NCBI GenBank assembly: GCA_023105745.1
Contig: JALGQZ010000018.1
Location: forward strand, 12,289,338-12,353,337
DNA from: Austropuccinia psidii
Lineage: Eukaryota; Basidiomycota; Pucciniomycetes; Pucciniales; Sphaerophragmiaceae
DNA: 64,000 nucleotides
Direction: 5' to 3'
Each line of letters opens with the position of its first letter. Position 1 is the stretch's first letter. The notes below the pieces were generated by a model, which saw only the letters and a list, made by a program, of their open reading frames with translations, was not told where the DNA came from and searched no databases. Below, one piece after another: positions 1-11,440 of the stretch. Both the position numbers and the translations under genes were made by a program.

Positions 1-3000
1 TTCTCAAGATAGGTATTATATGTAACCATGCTCAAGCAATAATAAAAACTTGATAAGTATTTTGTAACTTTTTTTAGAAACAGTATGGAAAAGCATGTAA
101 GAAACAACTAATCGCTACATTTTACATAATCTGGTTTGAAATATTGCTTAGTTTAGATTCTGAATTAATAATGAAGGCTACTAATATCTCTTTTTAATAT
201 TTTGCTAACTTGATAAGGTTTTTGGAAAATTACCCTTCCAAATAGATCAAAATTTTGGGAATTGCCTTTTGAAAAAAGAAATGGGGAATTGGTAATGAGG
301 GCTCCTCAATTGTTACCTTTTCTATCTCTTGAAAAAAAATTCTGGTATTAATCAAATATCTTGTCAGCTGAGAGTAAGCTGATTTTATCTTCTGAAACTG
401 GATTTGAAAGTTCAGAAGTTCAAGTTCAATTATGGGCTATCACTAGCCCAAATTTCTTCAAATGGTAGCTTTATTGCTAAATGGTAGCTTCAGAAGTAAT
501 GATAACACTATCACTTGGAAAGGTCTGTAGTTTTGGGATTATTTTTATATGATTTCAACAGTTGATGAGGTTTTCAGGTGTGAAATATTTCCAATAATGT
601 CAACATAGGATCATTGCACTCAATTGGTCAATATTGTAAATATTATTTGAAATGATTTTGTTGTATAATAACAAATCTCTAGTGAAATGAAACACTTACA
701 ATATCCCTCCTTGAAGGTTTTGATTTTACCTTAATGGAAAGGATGTACATGAAAGGTAATTTTAGGACTAAAAATATTATTTTTATCTGAAAAATATTTG
801 GGGGTTTTTTCATAACCATTTGAACTTTCCAGTGATAGAGAAATATTTATATTAGCTTGACTTATATTATTTATTTAAGATAATATGTACTTTAGAACAT
901 CTGGGATTATATCCATGCTTTTCTGTTGTTTTGGTACTGATAACCAAGTTCAAGTGCATCCTTTGTATTTAAACAAAGTGGATGTTCATAATTTTCAATG
1001 AAAAGAAGTGGAAGGTGTTCTTATTCTGTGGAATTGCATGTCAATAAAATAGTTAATCTATTTTTTTTCTCTCTTGATATCATTACTCTTAGAATAACCA
1101 ATCCCCTTTTCTGGTGGAATTCTGAGAAAACAAATTATGAGATCACAGAGCTCACCACAAAAACCTAATTTAATGCTACTTATGCATAATAAATACCAGT
1201 TTTTTCAATGTTAAGGATATCAACTGGCTGGAATGACACTAATAGTGGAATCAGGTTGGTTATTTAATTTATTAAAATTTGAAAACAAGTTCCTACCTAT
1301 TTTCAATGTTTCTCATAGCTCTGTAAGTTATTTTTCATCATAAAATTATCAATCCATCTATTTTATAAGTGCAGTCACTTAGTACTTGGGAGGCCTGATA
1401 TTTTTTGAAGCTCTTTTCATTTTTTTAATATGATTTCTTCATTTAAAATTGAACTTTAATGAAAGGCTTTCTTAATCCATTCTTCAGCAAGATTCTTAAT
1501 ATTATGATTTCACACTGATAATACCTTATTGATTTTTAATGAGCCTGTGGCTTGGTTCTCTTTTAAAATCTTGGTTTTATCTTTTATCCAAGAATAAATT
1601 TGTGACTTTTTGAGACTAAGGTGAGGGTAAATTCCATGGAACTGTTCAGAAGTAAAACACTGATCTATTCAGTTTTCATGGCTCCAATATAGAAATTCAA
1701 GTTTCTGTTAAATTTTTACAGTATAGGAGCTTTATTGATTACTTGAAGACTTTTCAGGATTATCCTTTGTATTATTTTGGGTATTCCTATTGGCCATTTG
1801 ATTTTCTTGAAGTTTCTGTATGATATTTTTGAGCGAATCAAACTCCTGCTTTTACAAGTTTATTGGGTTTCTGTTAATCTCTTGGCATCAAGAAGATTAT
1901 CTAAAGTAAATTTTGCTTCAATCAAACTGCCTTTGTTGAAGAGCCATTCCTCCTTGTAAGCTTTAAGTCCAGATTTTTTTGGTTTTCTATGATTTTTTAT
2001 CTTTGATAGCTTAGCCAATTTGATTAAGACCTTGCTTAAGCTGATAAACTTAATAATTTTTTATAATTTCAGAAGGTGAAAAAATTGGATTTTGAACTAT
2101 AATTGGAGAATGAGTTTGTTTTTCCCACACAGATAGAAAAGACAGGCTGGGACGAGTGGCTATGGATATTGGTGAATCCTGTCATTGGTAGTGTGAAAAA
2201 AATTAAATTAAGAAAAAAAATAAAGTACTCTAAAGTACAAATTCAAGGAATTGATGGATTGTGAAAGGTCTTTTTAATTTCGTGAATATAACCCCTATTG
2301 GTTACCACATTTGGGAGTTTCTGTCCTATCTACACAGGAGCCGTAATTGTGGAAACCTTTCTTCATCTGTTTTGAGGGGTTAAGGATTTATTAAGGTATG
2401 GGTCTATCCATGTTTTACTATATCCAGATTAATGACATTATTAAAGGGGTGAGGTGGGGTCCATAAAATTTTGAAAGTCTTAATTTTCAAATCTCAAAGA
2501 TAATAGCATAGTTGAGAAAAATGTTTGGATAAACATTGATTGTTGGCCATAGGCTTTTGTATTTCCAAGTCTTCTCTCCGTAAGGCTAACTCCAATAGCT
2601 TCATATTCCATCCAGCTTCATACTTTTCACATCTTTTTTTTCTGTCAGATATATTTCATAAAAAAGGAGACTAAAATGGGAGTTAGAGTTTCATATTTTC
2701 CTGTTGTCTTTCTTTCAGGAGTCAAATGTTTTCTTTGCATTCTCTTATTCAAATTTTTTACTAAATATTCCTTTTAGTTGGTCCAAAAAAATAAGTCAAT
2801 AAAGTAATATTGCTAGTACAGAGCTCTCAATCTAGATGAGAAAATGTTCATAGTCCTCTAAGCTCCCCATTTCCCCTTTAAACACTCGTGCACAAATTTT
2901 AGGATGAACAAGTTTCAGAAGTATTGGGATCACGATGTCAAAAATTCGATGCCGCCCAGTTTTTTTTTGGAATGATATTCAATTGAAGGTGTAGGCTAAT

Positions 3001-3724
3001 CAACCAGAAATCAAGAGACCTATCTAATCTTCATTTCCTGGAAGTAATATCTAAGGTTTAGAAAAAGAGATTGAACGATTGATTAGGAATTGGTAGTCCA
3101 TGGGAGGCTCCATTTTTTTTCGATCATTCATATTTTAATTCAGTAAACACACTATTAATCTGCGATTCTAATCCTTCTTGGTGATCTAATTACTCTCTCA
3201 AAAGCGTTACTTAATATTTTAGTACATCAAATCCTCCTGTAATAGTATATATTGGTGTTTCATCAGGGGAAATTTCCGTAGTAATATTGTTGTGAGAAGT
3301 CCATTGAGCTATAGCTGATTATTTTCTTATTGGAAATAAAAATTAAATTAAATAAATAAGTTGGAATTCTTCGAAATATAAATACAACATTACAATAGAT
3401 GTGTAATTTTAAATAATAAGTGGATGAATATTTTCATTGAAAACTAATTTAAAAGAAAGCTTCAGAAGATTCAAGATAAATAAAAAAGAAATTTAGCACT
3501 TATTCTATTTATAAAAATGAAAGGAAAAATAGCTTTGTGGTGGCTCTGAGTTCTCAATTTCTGGTTCAAACTTAAGAGCGAATCAAAATATGATTTGAAT
3601 ATATTGTAATTAAATTTTTGTTATCAAGTAAAATGAGATGATACTTTGATATAGAAAGAATTAGAAAGAATAACAGGAACAATAAATCGAGCAAGTCGTA
3701 TAAGAAAATTAGTTCAATACAGAC
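1..3724. other. AT-rich stretch without recognisable gene
   Basis: The stretch is strongly AT-rich with frequent homopolymer T and A runs. The longest open frame is about 60 codons (1777-1959) with no recognisable motif. It matches none of the LTR families or transposons found elsewhere in the window. It may hold very old repeat remains, but nothing can be named. Confidence 0.6.
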
Positions 3725-3727
3725 TAA

Positions 3728-3748
3728 GAGCATCTCCAGGAGGATATG
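3728..3748 (+). repeat. Harbinger left terminal inverted repeat
   Basis: 21 bp, preceded by target TAA. It differs from the right repeat at three positions (4, 13 and 17 counted from the outer end). Confidence 0.85.
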
Positions 3749-4160
3749 GAGAGTCTGGGATGCAAATGATGCGGGTACATACCCAATTCTGCGATTTTTA
3801 CCTAAGCCCTAACTTTTTTTCAAAGTATGCATATTTACACCTTTCACAAGATTTTTATTTTATTTTTCATTTTATTTTTTCTATGGTTTCTTTCTTCCTC
3901 AATATGGATCTGGTAATTTTATCGGTGGGCTCTACAGCTCAGAAAAGATCACTTATTTTTCAAAATATAAATATTATTATCGTCAATCTATTTGAAGAGG
4001 AAAAAGACAAAATAAAGTGGTTCAGAAACATGTTGGATCCAAGCCAGGATGTATTAGGTTTCTTTTTTGTGATCATCATGGTGGCTGTAAAAAATTATTT
4101 GAAGATTAATTTTCTTAAGATCCAGTCTACAACAATCAGATCTTTTGCCTACAATTCCAT

Positions 4161-5202
4161 ATGCAATGCAGTCTCTTTCTTCAAATCACAGCAGCTATTG
4201 AAGGGGAATATTTTTATTTTAAACAAAGTGAATATGCCTCTATACAAAAGGGCTTAACAGGACCTCAGAATATTTCAGAAGAAATGAGATTATTGGCATA
4301 TGGTATGGCAGCTAATCAAGTTGATGAATACCTACGTCTCTCTGAAACTACCACCAATTAAGAAGCTTTTGACAGTTTTGAAAAGCAATTATTGAATTAT
4401 ATGAGCCCGAATATTTACTTTATCAATAATCTAAATATGTTAATCAGCTCAATAATATTGAAATTAAAAGAAGATTCCCTGGAATTCTTGAATCAACTTA
4501 CTGTATGTATTGGATGTGGAAGAAATACCTTCATAGATTGGCAGGACAATATGTAGGAAAAGAAGGAGTAAGTTTTTGTTTTTTAATTAAATTTCAGTTG
4601 ATCTTTTCCACAGAATCTAAATATGGTCCAGGAGGCTGTTGTATCACAGGAACTTTGGCTCTGGAATTCCTGGCTTGAAAAACTACCTCAATTTTATTAA
4701 TTGAAAGACCTTTTTCAGAAAGTCATCAATGGCACTTCCCCCAAGTGTACCTTTCGAGTTAATAAAAATACCTAAAAAATGAGCTATTATTTTTCCAATG
4801 GGATATACCCTGAGTGGGCTCCATTTGTAAAAGCAATCAATCATCCTGAAGGTGCTAACAAAAAAAGTGGGTTTTTTTTTGGTGATTTTCTTTATTTTTT
4901 TTGGAAAAATGGTTTTTTTTATCAGTACTTTTCTACAATTCAAGAGGCATTTTGAAAAGATGTGGAGAAAGGTTTTGGAGTCTCAATTTTTTATAATAAA
5001 AGCTCCTGCACGTGGATGGAATCCTCAAGAACTAAATTTCATAATGAAGCCCTGTGTAGTACTTCACAACATGATTATTCAAGATGAAAGATGTTTGGCT
5101 CTTGAAGAGTGTAATGAGCCTCCACATATATCCCCTAGCTCAATTGACTTTGCTTCAAGATTAATACAATTTGAGGCTTTACAAGGCTCAGGAAGTATTT
5201 GA
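4161..5202 (+). pseudogene. PIF/Harbinger transposase (DDE nuclease), broken
   Basis: This is the nuclease that would cut and join the element's ends. Recognisable blocks in order: a helical N-terminal block with MRLLAYGMAANQVDEYLRL (about 4281-4340); FPGILES followed by CMYWMW (4475-4522), matching the family block FPGMLGS-DCMHWEW; SNGIYPEWAPFVKAINHP (about 4785-4840), matching DGIYPEW; then a long final block with FIIKAPARGWNPQELN and VVLHNMII (about 4990-5085), the usual C-terminal end. Blocks lie in different frames and are separated by stops (for example after 4361). Two of the three catalytic acids are gone: the first Asp is Tyr (TYCMYW) and the second is Asn (NGIYP). A Glu survives near 4951. 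The reading may extend upstream to an ATG at 3760, but I recognise nothing there. Confidence 0.88.
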
Positions 5203-5739
5203 TTGAGAATTTCTGGAAACGCAAAGGCTTGTTTAATGTTATTTGATGGTTTTTTATTTTTATTTTTTTTACTGATTCATAAAGCTTGTAAATATCTCAC
5301 CATTTAATTGAAGGAATTTAATCTTATTTGAGCATCACAAAAGCTGTAAAAACCTCCTGTTTTTTTACCTAAAAAAAATCTTTTTTTCCATTTCCAAATA
5401 ATGAAGAATACAAGAGATAATTTAAATCAAAACATAAAACCAATTGCAACTGAAATAATAAGAAATATGTCAGCCAAAATTAAAGACAGTCCATTAAAAA
5501 CATTTGACTCAGGAAAACACATGAAAAGGAAATCTATTGAAATTTTATTTTCAAGAAACACTAAAAATCAACTTCTCTTATTGAAAATTTAAACTAATTA
5601 AAAGAATATTATTGTTCACCCTATTCTTAAGCTTTTAGCTCGAGCTTATAAAGAAGGAATTTCTTTTGGTGATTGTAAAAATACTGACCCTGAGGATCCA
5701 TCAAGGATAGATCCTTTGAAATGATAGTGTCATCTTAAA
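5203..5739. other. Centre of Harbinger element, no clear gene
   Basis: AT-rich sequence between the two convergent transposon genes. One 63-codon open frame (5401-5592) is Lys/Asn-rich and unrecognised. The downstream bases (about 5625-5720) read as a short unplaced peptide, LLARAYKEGISFGD. It may be a third remnant or chance. Confidence 0.4.
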
Positions 5740-6394
5740 GTAGCTCAAATTAATCCACCTGCCTTGAGATTAGGCCATTAATTCTTTTTTTCTGAGCAAT
5801 AAGTTCAACTTGTGCTTCAGCTAATTTGTCTTATCATACCTCTCTTTCATCCTTGGAATTTTTCAATTATTTGAGCTTCTTGTGAGCCAGGTGGATGTGT
5901 AATATCAGAGTAGGTACCAGTGGTTTTTGTTGGTGTCCCTGGGCCACTAGAGGGATCTGCATTTCCAGGCCATGTTTTTTCAGCTTGTGTAAGTATCTCT
6001 TTCATACAATGATTCTGTTTTGGTTATTTGGACAAGATGTTGAATGCAATAACATTTCTCAAGGGTGTGTTTCATGCTTCTCTAAATTTATCCCGCATGT
6101 AAAAATTTATCTTTATAAGTGTTCCCAATTTTATTCATTAAAACAGACAGTGAAGCAATTCACTGAATGCTGAGGGGTTGTAAAATGACTATTAAGGATA
6201 TATGCAGTTTGTAGAGGTGTGAAAATATGTTCTTTTGAGTGGATCAGAGCCTGTTCCAAAAAGATTGAGTTTCTTTTATCAGTTTCAGTAAGTGGAGTTT
6301 CTGATATTTTAAGCCAATACTTGCAAAGTTGTGCATCTTCATGCTCATCATAATTTGGTTCCCTGGTTGATCCTTATTTGGTTTTTGTTTTCAT
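5740..6394 (-). pseudogene. Harbinger accessory Myb/NAM-like protein, broken
   Basis: PIF/Harbinger elements carry a second protein with a Myb/SANT or NAM-associated domain that binds the element and helps bring in the transposase. On the minus strand from an ATG at 6394 the reading contains NYDEHEDAQLCKYWLKISE (about 6290-6350), like the family's helix in which ED-QLC-SWL-IS recurs. HFTTPQHSVNCFT follows, matching the block with the conserved W/F-rich helix, and then a Pro/Gly/Ser stretch with SSGPGTPTKTTGTYSD (about 5905-5955), like the low-complexity tail of these proteins. There is a TAA at codon 7 and several later stops and frameshifts. It is convergent with the transposase, as expected. 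Confidence 0.75.
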
Positions 6395-6923
6395 TACTTC
6401 TGAAGCTACAGAACTGAAATATAATTAGTGACTATTTCAATCCAAATATAACATAAAAAAGAAATGAAAGAAAACATTTTTTTTCAATAAATTTGTCTTC
6501 ATTTGTAATGGACAAACGTTTTCTAGAGGAGAGCTGTAAATCTTCCTCAGAAAGAAGGGTGGGATCCACAAAATCTGAAATTCTATGTCTCTTGATGAAA
6601 AAGTTTTTTCCAGCTAAAAGATATTGATTTTTTAGTGAAAGGATAAAAAAACATGTTGGATTTCATTTTTTCTAGTTGATGTTTGGAAATTGGTGTTTTG
6701 AGCCAGATGATTAAAAAAGAAGGTATTGGATTTCATTTTTCTGGGTAACATTTGGAATACTATTGTATAGTGTGTCTTGTGGAATTTCACACTTGAAAAG
6801 GTTTATTTAACAGGATGAATCTGGGCCATTGGGGAATAGGATATTTTTACATCCAGATTTCATACTCTGTTGGGTGAGGTTTTGACAACTTCACAAATGT
6901 AAATTGTGAAAGTTGGGAGCTTA

Positions 6924-6944
6924 CATAACCTTCTGGAGATTCTC
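6924..6944 (-). repeat. Harbinger right terminal inverted repeat
   Basis: 21 bp, followed by TAA at 6945-6947. It pairs with 3728-3748 at 18 of 21 positions. Confidence 0.85.
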
Positions 6945-6947
6945 TAA

Positions 6948-7547
6948 GGGTGTTTTTTTGTAGAATGATCCACTTTTTCAACCCATCCCATCCCCTGAAA
7001 TTCCTCCTTGGACCTTAACTTTCTTTCCTGGGATTAGCTGGAACCATGCTGGGAATCTGTAATTATTTCTCTTTGGAAATTGGTGCTTCTTCAAGAAGAC
7101 TATTATATTTTGTTTTCCAAGTTTATTATTTTGTTTAATTTCTCTTCTCTTGAAAAATTTATTGCTCAAAAATAACAAAAATATCCTTAATTATGACCAT
7201 ATTTGGAAAATAATCATTTCATTTTGTTTCTCATTCATTTTTTCTATTATTTTGTGAAAAAATTCTTACAAAATAATAATAAGAAAAATCTAAATCTCAA
7301 TAATTAGTAAATATCTTTTTGAATTTCTATTATAATTAAATGCTAAGCATTGTTAGTCTTCCCTTTTTAGCCTTTATTGATCAATATTCTTAATAAATAT
7401 GTTGTATTGAACAAAACATTTTCAGCTCCACAATTATGGCCATCCACACATATTAATATGAAAAATACCATCAAAATATCTTTTAATCACCCTACCCATT
7501 CCCAGTAGTGCTCTTGAGTGTGGATTATAAATCTGTGAGGAGGTATG
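6948..7547. other. Intergenic AT-rich DNA
   Basis: Sequence between the Harbinger element and the first LTR. Only short open frames without recognisable content. Confidence 0.6.
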
Positions 7548-8948
7548 TGTCAGCCTGTGACTCAACACCAGAGCACAAGCATGACTGCCAGAATACCATA
7601 AACCAAAGGTAGAGCAAAATAGCACCAAACATGGAGCTGAGCCAAACAGGCTCAAAAGGTACCAAAAGGAAGAGGAAACTAACCTCTTTCCAAATATCCA
7701 AGTTCCATGATCATAGGACAAAGAATAACACAGATATTCCTGCTCAAAGTTGTTCCTGAGCATAAACCTTAATTTTAGCCTCTCATCTGAAATCCAGAGA
7801 AAGATGCTTAACCCCAGAAAATGGGTATTAAAATTGAAGCTCTATGTGATTTCTATCCAATGGTACTAGCCAAATTGGGCTAACACCAAAATTACAGAAT
7901 TTATGGCCAAAATGAGGTCAAATAAAGGTGAATAAAATATTTACCTGTCATCTAACTTCTACAATTTTGGTGTGAGATACTTAAAGTGGGGTCTTTTTGG
8001 AAAGAGAACAAGCATGACTATCTGATGGTTTCATCTATTTTCCCATATCTCATCTAGAACAAAAGTTATTGGGAAAACAAGTTCCATACAGATTTTGAGA
8101 TAATAATATATCTGGATGACTAAAATTGAACATGGCATAACTTTGCCATATTTAATGTTAGCCATGTCAAATGAGGTCCCATTGTGTAGATCTCATCAAG
8201 GGCTACACAATAAACCAGATTTGAGCTCAATATCTCAAAAACTGACAAAGGTATAGCAGTTTTAAGGTCAAAGTCCCACATTTAGACCAATACAGCTTTA
8301 CTGTGGGATAATATCCCATAAGTATGATTATGAGATTTCAAATAGACAAATAAGCCTGTTTATATCTTATTACCTCATAGTTCAGTCAAATACAGGGGTC
8401 CATACAGGTTCTGTACAGCTTCTGACGCGTCAGAAGCACCAGAACACACCTGTAAACCCCATTGGTGAAACTTTTCACCCTGTATAGGGTAAAAATGACA
8501 ACTTATGGCTCTGAAACCACATCTCCACCCAATACCAGTCTGTATTGAGTGTGTAGAACCACACACCAGACCAAAGTAGTGAAACGTCTCACTCTGTGGT
8601 TGTGTGCAGAGGTAAACAACCTCCCACTACCCCAGAACAAGATAAAAGGAGGCCAATCCATAATCTTGTTCTCAATATTCTTATGTGGTATAGCTTCTGA
8701 AAAAAAGTGGCACCCTTAGAATTAAAACAGGAATAATTATAATTTCAATTATTGTAGGGTTTATTATTGTAAACAAACAGATAAACACTGCACCCAGGGC
8801 TATCAATAGCACCCACCATCACTACATTCTTGTAGTATAGCCCTTTTAACCATTTATTCAGTGAACTATAATCTTTCTTTTTGTTTCACACTAATATTTA
8901 TAGCTTTTTATCATCATTGTACTGCTATATCATAGAGTCACCCTGACA
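7548..8948 (-). repeat. Solo LTR, family LTR-A
   Basis: About 1.40 kb. Read on the minus strand it starts TGTCAGGGTGACTCTATGAT and ends CACAGGCTGACA, i.e. TG..CA. The 5 bp outside are GTATG (7543-7547) and GTATT (8949-8953), a 4/5 target duplication, so this is a solo LTR left after recombination or loss of the interior. Interior blocks recur in the copies at 9922, 18,810 and 63,141, notably a run with CCTGTATTGGG, a GTGGTTT-AAACCAC inverted repeat and CAGGGTGAAAA. No internal retrotransposon gene accompanies any copy in this window, so the lineage of its pol is unknown. Open frames inside (7434-7763 and 8375-8566, minus) are chance frames in the LTR. Confidence 0.8.
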
Positions 8949-9921
8949 GTATTTTTCTTATTTTATAGACGGAAACTTTTTCAGGAAGCTAAAATGAAAC
9001 TGAAAAGTATCAAAAAGGGAATGAGGTATAACCTGTAGGTGAGGAATAATTTAGAAAACCTCAAAGGAAGCTGTATATTGCAAACAAAAAATAGCAATAT
9101 TGACAAATTTGTCAAGAACTCTGAGGTTAAACCAATGGGAAAATCCCTTTCAAAGTCAAGAACATTTATTTTAGAGCTTTGATAGTATTTTTCATGTCTC
9201 ATCAAGGACACTGCTCTTAGAGTACCTGAAAAATGTCATTATATATCTCATTTGTGGTTAGTATTTAACATGGTTCATAATGGAATCAAAATAATTTCAT
9301 TTTCTTCTTTATTTATCTAATTACTCCATGATATATATTACAGTGTGATTCAAAGAAGTTACTCCCCATTCATAAATTACTTATAATTTTCATTAAAGAA
9401 TTATACAGAAAATTCTTTGAGAAATTTTTTCTATTTCTATAATTTCTCAACTTCAGGACTTTTCCAGCCAAATCAAATAAATATTTGAGGATTATTCAAG
9501 AAAGTATTTCATCTTCATAAACAAAAGTAATTCAAAATCTGAGATATCTGACACCATACTTGAAGAAATGAGGGGAAAGGAATTCGACAATGAGATTTAT
9601 CCAAAATATTCAATCAAAGTAAGAGTTTTTGAGATTAAAAACAAATATTATTTTACAAAGTCACCAGAGGAAAAGGATATTTATATACTAATTCTTTTTG
9701 AGTTGAGGAAAAAGTCTTCCCTACACTCTTTGGGATGAGAATACCTTGAAATCACAGAAACAAGATCACTATCTGAATGTGTTTTCTCAGGAATATGGAA
9801 AATACTTATTTAGAAATGCTAAAACCTCTCAAATATTCATTTTAAGAAGCTCTCTTGTGTTGAATAATGGGAAAATACACTCCAAAAAAAATTATTGTCA
9901 TGATTTTTTATTCTCATTTAC
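8949..9921. other. Spacer between two divergent LTR-A copies
   Basis: About 970 bp of AT-rich sequence. Small frames at 8981-9211 (minus) and 9746-9940 (plus) have no recognisable domain, and the second runs into the LTR start. Nothing supports a gene. Confidence 0.55.
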
Positions 9922-11440
9922 TGTCAGGATGACTCTATGATATAGTGATAAAAGTCTAAAAATATGAGTGTGACACGAAATTTGAAGTTAGAAATAAATT
10001 TTAATGGCTCTACTATAATAATATAGTGATTATGAGTCTATTTAAAGCCCTAGTTTCCCTAATTATTCGCTGTATTAATATAATACCTCAAAAAATAATA
10101 AGATTATAATTATATATGGTTAATTCTAAGAGTAGTTCTGTTTGTGACAGATTTACTGCATAATAATTCCAATTAAAAACAAGCTAAATTCTTATTTAGT
10201 TGAGGAGAAGACCTCTCTTCATCTGACTCCAGGGTAGTGGGAGGTTATCCACCTTTAAAAACAGCCACAGGGTAAAGGTTTTCACTCATGTGGCTAACTT
10301 GTGGTCCCACAGCTTCAATACCGCCTTGTATTGAGCTTAAATGTGGCTTTGAGACCACAATCTGTATTTTTTACCCCATAAAGGGTGAAAATGTTCTTCT
10401 ACAGACCCTTCAAATTTTTTCTGGCTCTTCTTTTGCATAAGAAACTTTACATTAAATTTCTGAGGGCCTCTTTTTGGTCAAGCTATGAGCGAGAAAAGCT
10501 TAATCACTTGAATAGCTTTTCCACCTCATAATTAAAATATATAGGAGGGTATCACACATTACCACCAAGAAGAGGAAGGAGTGGAACTAAATAATTTAAA
10601 TTGGGATTAATAGGTATATAAAAAGCCTTTGGATGGCTTTGAAACCTTGGAATTCAACTGTATTGGATAGTATCCCACAGTAACACTTGATGTAGGATTA
10701 TACCCTTAAAGCCTTGATAACATTTTCAGTTTCCAAGATGAAATCTCAAATTTTAGGATAAAATTTTTGCTTAATTCTTCCAAATCTATACAGGCATAAA
10801 GTGGTTTTTACTTTCCAAAAAAATATTAATTTTGTTGTTTAAGAGAAAAATGCCAATAAATTTTTATCTGTTTAGAATATGGGGGTATGGTTCTATTTTT
10901 ATGCAGGCCTGAAGTGGCCCTTGAAGAAGATATTTTAATTGATGCTTCTATCATAAAGAATGTATAATGTATATGAGAGGTGAAAAACAGCATAATTCTC
11001 CTTATCCAAATAGTAGTTACATGGTATCTTTTGATCTGGTGAGGCTACAGTCTTGCCGCTAGTACCATTGGATAGCCCTATTTGATATACTTAGTTAAGA
11101 GTCCACGTGAAAAATCTGTGATTTGAAATGACAGTTTTGGATTAGGGATAAAAATTAAGTTTTATTCTCAGGAAGAATTCACAACCTCAATAACATAGCC
11201 AATTCTTATTGTTTGGTGATAGGAATGATGTGTTCTTGAATTGAAAGGTTTCCTCTTTCTGATGGTCACATAAAAATTATGTATTTTAGCATTACTGATT
11301 TTGATATATATTACCTAATTACTTCTTTATTTATTTGAATAAAGGTAGGATATTTGTGTTCCAATCTTCTAACTAAGTGCATCGCTTTATGGTATTTTAG
11401 TTTTCATAGTTTCTCTCTAGATTTGCGTCACAGTGTGACA
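9922..11440 (+). repeat. LTR-A copy, forward
   Basis: About 1.52 kb, starting TGTCAGGATGACTCTATGAT and ending GTCACAGTGTGACA. It aligns with the 7548-8948 copy through the family's central blocks: GTGGCTTT-GAGACCAC near 10,340, GGGTGAAAATG near 10,386, CTAGTACCATTGGATAG near 11,060, and a TTCTCAGGAAGAATTC block near 11,165. The flanks (TTTAC and GTTAA) do not form a clean target duplication, so either one end has decayed or the partner LTR was lost. It points away from the neighbouring reverse copy. Confidence 0.72.

Larger units (their letters stand above)
3728..6944 (+). mobile_element. PIF/Harbinger DNA transposon, two genes, decayed
   Basis: The element is 3.2 kb. Its ends are inverted repeats: 3728-3748 matches the reverse complement of 6924-6944 at 18 of 21 bases, both starting GAG(C/A)ATCTCCAG. 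A TAA trinucleotide lies directly outside each end (3725-3727 and 6945-6947), the TWA-type target duplication typical of PIF/Harbinger. Inside are two convergent decayed genes: a plus-strand nuclease of the DDE_Tnp_4/HARBI1 kind and a minus-strand Myb/NAM-like protein. That is the standard two-gene layout of this superfamily. Several stops and lost catalytic residues show it can no longer move by itself, but the intact ends could in principle still be used by a transposase supplied elsewhere. Confidence 0.9.

Noticed and set aside
3760..4257. 165-codon frame as N-terminus of the Harbinger transposase
   Set aside because: Position fits, but the sequence is Phe/Ile-rich and I recognise no family block. 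The certain homology starts in the overlapping frame at 4161.
7434..7763. 109-codon minus-strand frame with a hydrophobic look
   Set aside because: It spans the end of an LTR-A copy into flanking DNA, and other LTR-A copies do not keep it open.
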